From Bolinopsis microptera (taxonomy: Eukaryota; Ctenophora; Tentaculata; Lobata; Bolinopsidae): 64,000 nucleotides of DNA. The translations under genes were made by a program, and so were the position numbers. Positions 58,440 through 64,000 of the stretch are shown one piece after another; within the stretch, counting starts at the first letter, position 1; the number at the start of each line of letters is the position of its first letter. The DNA lies in assembly GCF_026151205.1 (NCBI RefSeq), contig NC_087084.1:2451345-2515344 (forward strand), read 5' to 3'. The notes beneath the pieces are model-generated. The model ran no database searches. It saw only the letters and a program-made list of their open reading frames with translations, and was not told the origin of the DNA.

Positions 58440-60290
58440 ATATATATTATATATTTAATAATAAACTAGTACTAACAAACGACAGAGCTATTTCCCAGGA
58501 GGGCTGTTTCCAACTTCAAATCTGCTTTTCTCGGCTTGTTTCCAAACTCATTAGAGTTTCTTTCATGATTTCGTGATATACACACTTGTAACCTTTTCGC
58601 TGCGGGGTATTTGGGGTTATAACTTATAGTTCGCATTGTTTTCCTTAGGGCTACAGAAAAGACTGCATTATTCATTAATATGGCTCGTATACTTGTTAAC
58701 TGATATCCTGGAAAAGGCGAGAATTATAGATTGTCATTGATTTCGACTTTTGCATTTTAATTTTTAACCCTATATCATCAATCATGTAGGATGATTCCGA
58801 ATCAGTGTTCAAAAATACATCGAATCAAGTTTGTTTCAACCCTTCTAGAAAAATCTCGAAGTTCGAGTGTAAAGTAATTTAGCACGTTCGAGACGCAAGG
58901 ATTTCACAGTATTACCCAGGAGTCATGACGTCATACTCTGAAAGTCTAAACTAGTCCCTGACGACTTCGTTTTCCAGATAAAGACGGGAAAAACGTTGCA
59001 CCTTTTTTAATGCTAATCAAAAGTCCCACGCATGTTCTATAAAGTTGCGTCAGACTTTTTTGCAGAGATACGCTGATGTTAGGTTATGTGCGGTATTCGT
59101 CTCCATGTAATGTATCGACACCAAATACGCAAAGTGTTTCAAACGGTCCGCAAAAAACGGGCACGATCATGTGTCAGCTGAAAAAATAACTAGGACCCAT
59201 AAATCAAGAGTCAAGTTCCGACGCAAATCGAAGTTCTTACTAAAACGTTAAAAGAAGCCAGCCTATAGACAGGCCTCGATTTGTTGCGCGAAATTAAAAA
59301 TAGTTTAAGTTTCTTCTGCAGACTCACAAATTTGTAAATAAAACCATGATTTGTTGAGGTTATTATACCTACATGTATTGTATGGTATCTGCTTCTTTTT
59401 AGTTTAGTGTGGTTTAAAATAAAAAATGTTTTAATTTTGTCTTGGTCTTATATTAATTTTACGTTATACTCTTGTTCATTTTTACACATTTGCTCACATC
59501 ACTCACAGCTTCACATTCAGCCGCTCTGACATGGTTAACCACCTTCCTTGTGTTGTTGGTTAATCATATGAGCGGGATATAAATACATCATTTCATTTCA
59601 TTTCATTTCATTACAGTTTATTGTTAAACTTTCAAGCGGTAAACTAGTTTATTTTCTATATTCTTTCAGACTTTTATTTAAGTCTAGTTAATAGTTATAC
59701 ATTATTATATCATATTTTATTGTTCTAAGGTGTAGTATTGCGGATTGCCAGATCCTAGTTCATTTTGTAACGGAGTTTTATACTAACAGGAAACGATGTA
59801 ACAGAGTCGATATATTTTAATGTTGCCATGGGGTGGCAAGTCCCCATACATCGCAGTCCGGTAGTTTCATTGCGTCTTAATATATCATGTTTGAAAGCAG
59901 GAATGGAGACCTCACATCGTATATTTAGGTGACATGCCTGGTTCTGAGGTCCGGATCTCTTGTCTCACCTCGGGGGGTTCGGTTTACATGACTTGTCGTT
60001 AAGTTTAGATCACGAGGGTCATTAGCAGATTTGGAGATCTCGTTCCGTCATTTAATGTAAATACACCAGATATGCTATTGAACCCTGAGATTCGAACCTA
60101 AAGACTAAAAATTGTTTCCTGCTGATATCTGGTAACTTTCAAACCGGGCCAGAACCGAACATTGTAGCCGAATATAAGTTTACCTTACTAACTACTCGAA
60201 CTAAAATCATGTTAGATGACTGATTATTGAGTATCTCTCTTACATCTGGTTCTAACAGAGATCAGATCACATCACCCAGACAATGACAAT
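58440..60290. other. Intergenic, no supported gene
   Basis: No supported exon. A short (atttc)n run lies at 59590-59612. Confidence 0.5.
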
Positions 60291-60299
60291 TAATTGCTG

Positions 60300-60623
60300 A
60301 TGCCTGATATGAACCATGGATTTCAGTGGGTTGACTTAGAAACCATGGAGCCTCTCGCTCAAATAAATCAGCGCAACATGGACCCTCCTGAACAAAACTC
60401 TGCTGAAAAGAACATTTGTCCAAGGAGCCCAATTGATACACTGTGGACCATTCGTGAACATTAACAGACCGTAGATACATTGGCAACAGCTATATTGTTT
60501 CAACTAATTGCAGTCGATCAGAGGATAATTGAGGAATTGAGGGACAGAAGTCTTTTACACACGCCAATTAATGGATTAACATTTGTCTACAAAATTCCTG
60601 AAATACTGCAACAGTTGTCTTGA
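60300..60623 (+). pseudogene. 108-codon ORF interrupted by one in-frame TAA
   Basis: The frame from ATG 60300 reads 54 codons ('MPDMNHGFQWVDLETMEPLA' at the start), then TAA (60462-60464), then continues open in the same frame for 52 codons, including 'LIAVDQRIIEELRDRSLLHT', to TGA at 60621. Both halves look protein-like. The TAA is followed by CAG (acattaacag), so it could lie at a 3' splice site. Alternatives: degraded gene or transposon fragment, stop readthrough, or a missed intron. No family recognised. Confidence 0.4.
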
Positions 60624-60815
60624 ACAATAGACTTCCACATTCCATATCCTATACCCTTAATCCCTTGAGCGTTATAAGTTAAGTGATTATGTTTTCGATG
60701 TTGTGAATTTCATATTAGACGAGTTTCCTCGAAAAGAAAAATTCCTTTTTTTGCGCGGCAAAGATTTGAAATTCACTTCGAATACCAGTTGTACAATTAA
60801 TTTTCTGATAAAATG

Positions 60816-60904
60816 TTACCTTGGGACCTCAGGCTATCATGTTCATTATGATTAACAAATAGAATAGAGATACGGCGGAATGACAGGCTGAGCGCGGCCC
60901 AGTA
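60816..60904 (-). repeat. Dispersed repeat copy B
   Basis: Reverse-oriented counterpart of 6988-7062. It has a roughly 10-bp insertion between the 'gaacatgatagcctgaggtcc' block less its last base and the 'ctgggccgcgctcagcc' block. Confidence 0.8.
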
Positions 60905-61120
60905 AATAAAATGCAATTCTTGGAATTGTGGAATACGAAGAAACGTAACGGTGACAAGGCAGTGGACAGAACGTTTTACTTGTAGTTCACGAGCACCTAG
61001 TTTTGAAGTTGATACGAGGGCTATACAGTTATATTTTTAACTTTTTAACTTTTAACCCAGCCGTTGCCGATCTGAAAAACCTGTATTAAACAGAAATTAA
61101 ACAGCAATTAAACATGAAAC

Positions 61121-62615
61121 CTGTATAAACGAGATATTCCCCGTCACAATTGTCCGAGTCCATTACAATCTGACTGCCGCTATCCGTACAGTCATCTTCC
61201 GGACTGTTCCTCTGTTCTGCAAGTGGTTTAGTTTTCTCTTTATTTATTAAACCAATACGTCTGTGTGTCTTCTCCACTTTGCAGTGTAATGTGAAATCTT
61301 ATCTTCTTTTAACTCGACCATATTGTAGTTCTTAGGGCTTACTCTGTCTTAATAAACGAGTTTACGTTCAACTCTTCATCACCTCGCTTTGACAACACGA
61401 AACAGTCCAAACAAATTAAAATAAAACGTATACCAACGTCTACCTAACAAAAGTTATCCCTATTCGGCAACGTTAAGTAATTATGAGCGTTAAAATTAGA
61501 TTGAAATAAGACATATATAAAGTCTCCTGGTAAGATGATCATTAAATACTATAGTGGTGTTTGAGGACAGACAGCAGGTCTGCAGCTGTACTATAAGCCA
61601 ATCACGTTAGGGGTAGTCACTTAAACCCCCCCCCCCCCCGGCACCCCCCCCCGGCACCCCCATTTTAAGGTAAATTCGATAACAAACAATCAAAGCACCA
61701 TCGGTGATTCTATCTCCTCAATTTTCGAAAAATCTCTAATCCAATTTGCCCCATCATATCTCTCCCCTTGATTCTTTTATTGATAAAAGTTTTATCCACA
61801 TCTTCCAAAATGACTACTCATTTAAATGGACGGAAATGCATGACCTGCAGGCAAAATTTCCATAAGATGTAAATCCAAGCACTGGCCTGTTCTTGGTCCA
61901 GTGGTGTAAAGAAAATTGATTTTTAGAGATTTTACCGGCGTATCCTCTAAAATCATCTAATTTGTTCAATTTTAGGGAGGGGCCGTGCGCCACAAGGGTA
62001 AGGGGCAAACGGGGGGTGGGGGGAGGGGGCGCTTTTTCAGTGGGGGGGGGGGGGGGGGGGGGGCTTTTCAGCGGGCGGGGGGGGGGGGGGGGGGTGGTGC
62101 CAACAGGCAACGTCACTGTCTTGGTCAGATAAGAATGAGAGAAAACATGCATGGGTAGCATGATACCAAATTCAAAACCATCAACAGGCTCACAATTTCT
62201 AATATTGAAAATAAAATAATTTCAATACATTGATACAGTTCGCTATTTATGTTCAAATACTGACAAGAAATTCCTCATGCGGCGTGTGTTATAGTTGTAC
62301 TACACTATACGTGTATAACGCTATAATGTAACCGAGCAGCCATTTCAAATGCTATTGTTCCTCAATTACCTACTATACCAAGCTGTATTGTTTTCCATAT
62401 ATTTTACATTGCCCTTGACTGAGGTTCGCTTTTACATAGCCCTAGACTGTGTACGCTTCTCTCGTTAATGCTGGTTTTATTTGGTAGTTGACGTTCGGTA
62501 TAACCGGATTTTCACAATGGTCAAGATCTCAAGATCTGGTCTCACCGTCTTTTAAAATATTTGTCCGCTCACTTTTCAGATCACGGTCTTCCGTTCCCAC
62601 TTTCGATAAGTCTTC
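61121..62615 (-). CDS. Unrecognised charged protein, two internal exons
   Basis: The exon 62615-62546 (acceptor gtgacag, donor gtgagacc) codes 'EDLSKVGTEDRDLKSERTNI' and ends in phase 1. The exon 61276-61121 (acceptor actgcaaag, donor gtttca) continues in phase with 'VEKTHRRIGLINKEKTKPLA', then an acidic Asp/Glu/Ser stretch, also ending in phase 1. The intron between them holds a hAT-type MITE. A strong donor-like gcaaaag|gtaagc at about 62672 may end an earlier exon. Highly charged and hydrophilic; nuclear or cytoplasmic by composition only. Family unknown. Confidence 0.45.
61625..61662. repeat. Poly-C tracts
   Basis: Two C runs separated by 'ggca' in AT-rich DNA, probably a remnant of a G-rich element end like those at 1049-1105. 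Confidence 0.8.
61899..62118. mobile_element. hAT-type non-autonomous element with exact 8-bp target duplication
   Basis: The direct repeat tcttggtc lies at 61891-61898 and 62119-62126. The element begins CAGTGGTGTAAAG and ends CAACGTCACTG. The interior shares 'agagattttaccggcgta' and 'gccaacaggcaacgt' with 1007-1353 and is filled with long G runs. About 220 bp, no coding capacity. Confidence 0.9.
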
Positions 62616-63039
62616 CTGTCACTCTGTAACATGGTTTATCAATAGAAGAAGCTGTCGAGATAATTGCTTACCTTTTGCGCGTAAGCCCAACTTATTATAG
62701 CTTATGATCGTTTTGGATTTTTATTGTTAGCCTTCTCAATAGTTTTTCTGTTGCTCTCGGATTTATGATGTATAGCGATAAAAAACGAGCGATCTTAATA
62801 CGTTATCTCTTTACAAAACCAGGTTCCTGACTCGTTATTTCCCTTTAAAAATACATTAATTCCTCGTCTCTAAAAATGTTATGGATTTCCTATCTCACAT
62901 CTCATAACGTAGTTGCTGCTCCTTATTAGCAAGCAGTGACACAGCTGTAATTGGTGTTAGAAATTAGTGTTCTCAAAACAGGTCTTCAGTCGTTCAGTGA
63001 AGAGTTGTTTCTCAACATGGTGGTGAGCAAACGAATAAT

Positions 63040-63890
63040 GATTGAAGTGTACAGTAAATGAACATTTATACGAGAAAGAGCGAGGAAAATAATCCATTTG
63101 TATAATACTCTTGGAATGTTAGAACTCTGGAATAATTTTCCGAATTGAATTGCACTTTTTTGACTTTCATAATTCTATAAATTTGCGAAGAAGATAGATG
63201 CACATTTTGAAGTTTTGAGTTTTCCTTATGTCTCAATACAGATGTCTGGAAATTAGAGACATTCTAATTTTAAAGTTACTGATTCCCACACTATAATCAA
63301 GACAGTGAGTGAATGTGTGAATCATGATGCTTCAATGTGTGAATCATCATGATGTGTGACCTCCATATTTGTTCAGTATTACATAACGAACCCGGACCAT
63401 GAAAGCTTCACGTCTGCACTTTGCAGGCTGTAGGATCTGCAGCAACAATAGATCGTATATAGATGGCAGAAAAGCTTACAACATAAAGTTAATTCTCAAT
63501 ATTTACATATAACCATTGTCTAGATGTACTATACATAGTGTGTCTTATGTTAATGACTAACGGTTCCTTTAGTGTAAGAGCGTTTGCTTAGAGAGGATGG
63601 TGCTTCATTTTTGCACATTTTCCGTGAGACTGATGTTAGGTTGTGTTTGATCGGATAAAGTTACTTCTGGCGTGTGCAGTAAATGAACATTGCGAGAAAG
63701 ACCAAGGAAAATAATTCATTTGTATATTATACTTGGAGGAAGGTTGGAATGATTTTCCTAATTTAATTGCACTTTTTTGACCTTCCATATTTCTAATTAG
63801 GACGGTTTTGAAGTTTCATTTCTGCACATTTTCCGTGAGACTGATGTTAGGTTGTGTCTTGTGTTGATGGGATAGAATTACTTCTGATGG
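63040..63890. repeat. Duplicated blocks at the right edge
   Basis: 63045-63160 and 63678-63790 share 'cagtaaatgaacatt', 'gaggaaaataat(c/t)catttgtat', and 'ttgcacttttttgac' blocks. A second pair, 63607-63670 and 63818-63885, shares 'tgcacattttccgtgagact' and 'gatgttaggttgtgt'. The offsets are about 635 and 211 bp, so two overlapping duplications occurred. No coding was seen. Confidence 0.75.
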
Positions 63891-64000
63891 GCTGGATCCG
63901 TCTGATGCTGTTCCTCGTGTGGTGGGCTGTAAATTTGAGTGCTGATTTCTGACAGTTTAATGGTTGATTATTGCGCTGCTTGTAACCGTATGATACAGTG

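Noticed and set aside
61814-62161. Proline-rich minus-strand frame
   Set aside because: It is the reverse reading of G runs inside the hAT-type MITE.

Overview
This is AT-rich nuclear DNA from an animal: spliced genes with GT-AG introns of tens of bases to about 2.5 kb, long intergenic stretches, many short inverted-repeat transposons, and TTAGGG-type repeats. A follistatin-type secreted protein and a sphingomyelinase D-like gene fit an aquatic invertebrate, perhaps a cnidarian or another early-branching animal. That placement is inference; no ribosomal or mitochondrial marker is present.

Layout. 1-1600 (minus): part of a secreted or receptor-type cysteine-rich gene (ephrin-receptor-like repeats). 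1.9-11.4 kb: no confident gene; it holds hAT-type and dispersed repeats, an array of palindromes and a short retroposon-like element. 11.5-13.6 kb (plus): complete four-exon sphingomyelinase D/phospholipase D-family gene. 13.6-17.7 kb: non-coding. 18.4-23.1 and 23.8-30.3 kb (plus): two tandem ten-exon paralogues of a signal-peptide-bearing, short-chain dehydrogenase-like protein. All exon phases and eight of the ten exon lengths agree, and both copies have lost the catalytic Tyr-Lys pair. 30.9-32.6 kb (minus): exons of an unrecognised gene. 36.7-40.5 kb (minus): follistatin-like gene, start codon to probable stop. 41.6-46.2 kb: promoter-like DNA and small candidate coding pieces (plus). 48.0-51.2 kb: a large inverted repeat with nested elements. 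55.5-58.3 kb (minus): an unrecognised large protein with three internal repeats, CxxC pairs and sixteen identical pentapeptides. 60.3-62.6 kb: an interrupted ORF (plus) and two exons of an unrecognised gene (minus). 63.0-63.9 kb: repeats.

The most striking pattern is that tandem arrays repeatedly sit on splice junctions and copy the splice site itself. In SDR paralogue 1, intron 6 is a ladder of fifteen extra CAG|GT acceptors, all in frame with exon 7; intron 7 starts with an array at its donor; intron 8 carries ten extra copies of the exon 9 acceptor plus exon head. The cysteine-rich gene has three copies of an exon end with its donor, and two follistatin-like introns carry arrays that begin at the donor. 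Paralogue 2 lacks the arrays, so it is a natural control. Other structures of note are two giant inverted repeats (one inside an intron), an array of short palindromes, and an excess of CACGTG, often paired with CCAAT.

Gene models were built by eye from open frames, splice consensus, phase continuity and paralogue comparison. Family names rest on motif recognition, not on a search.
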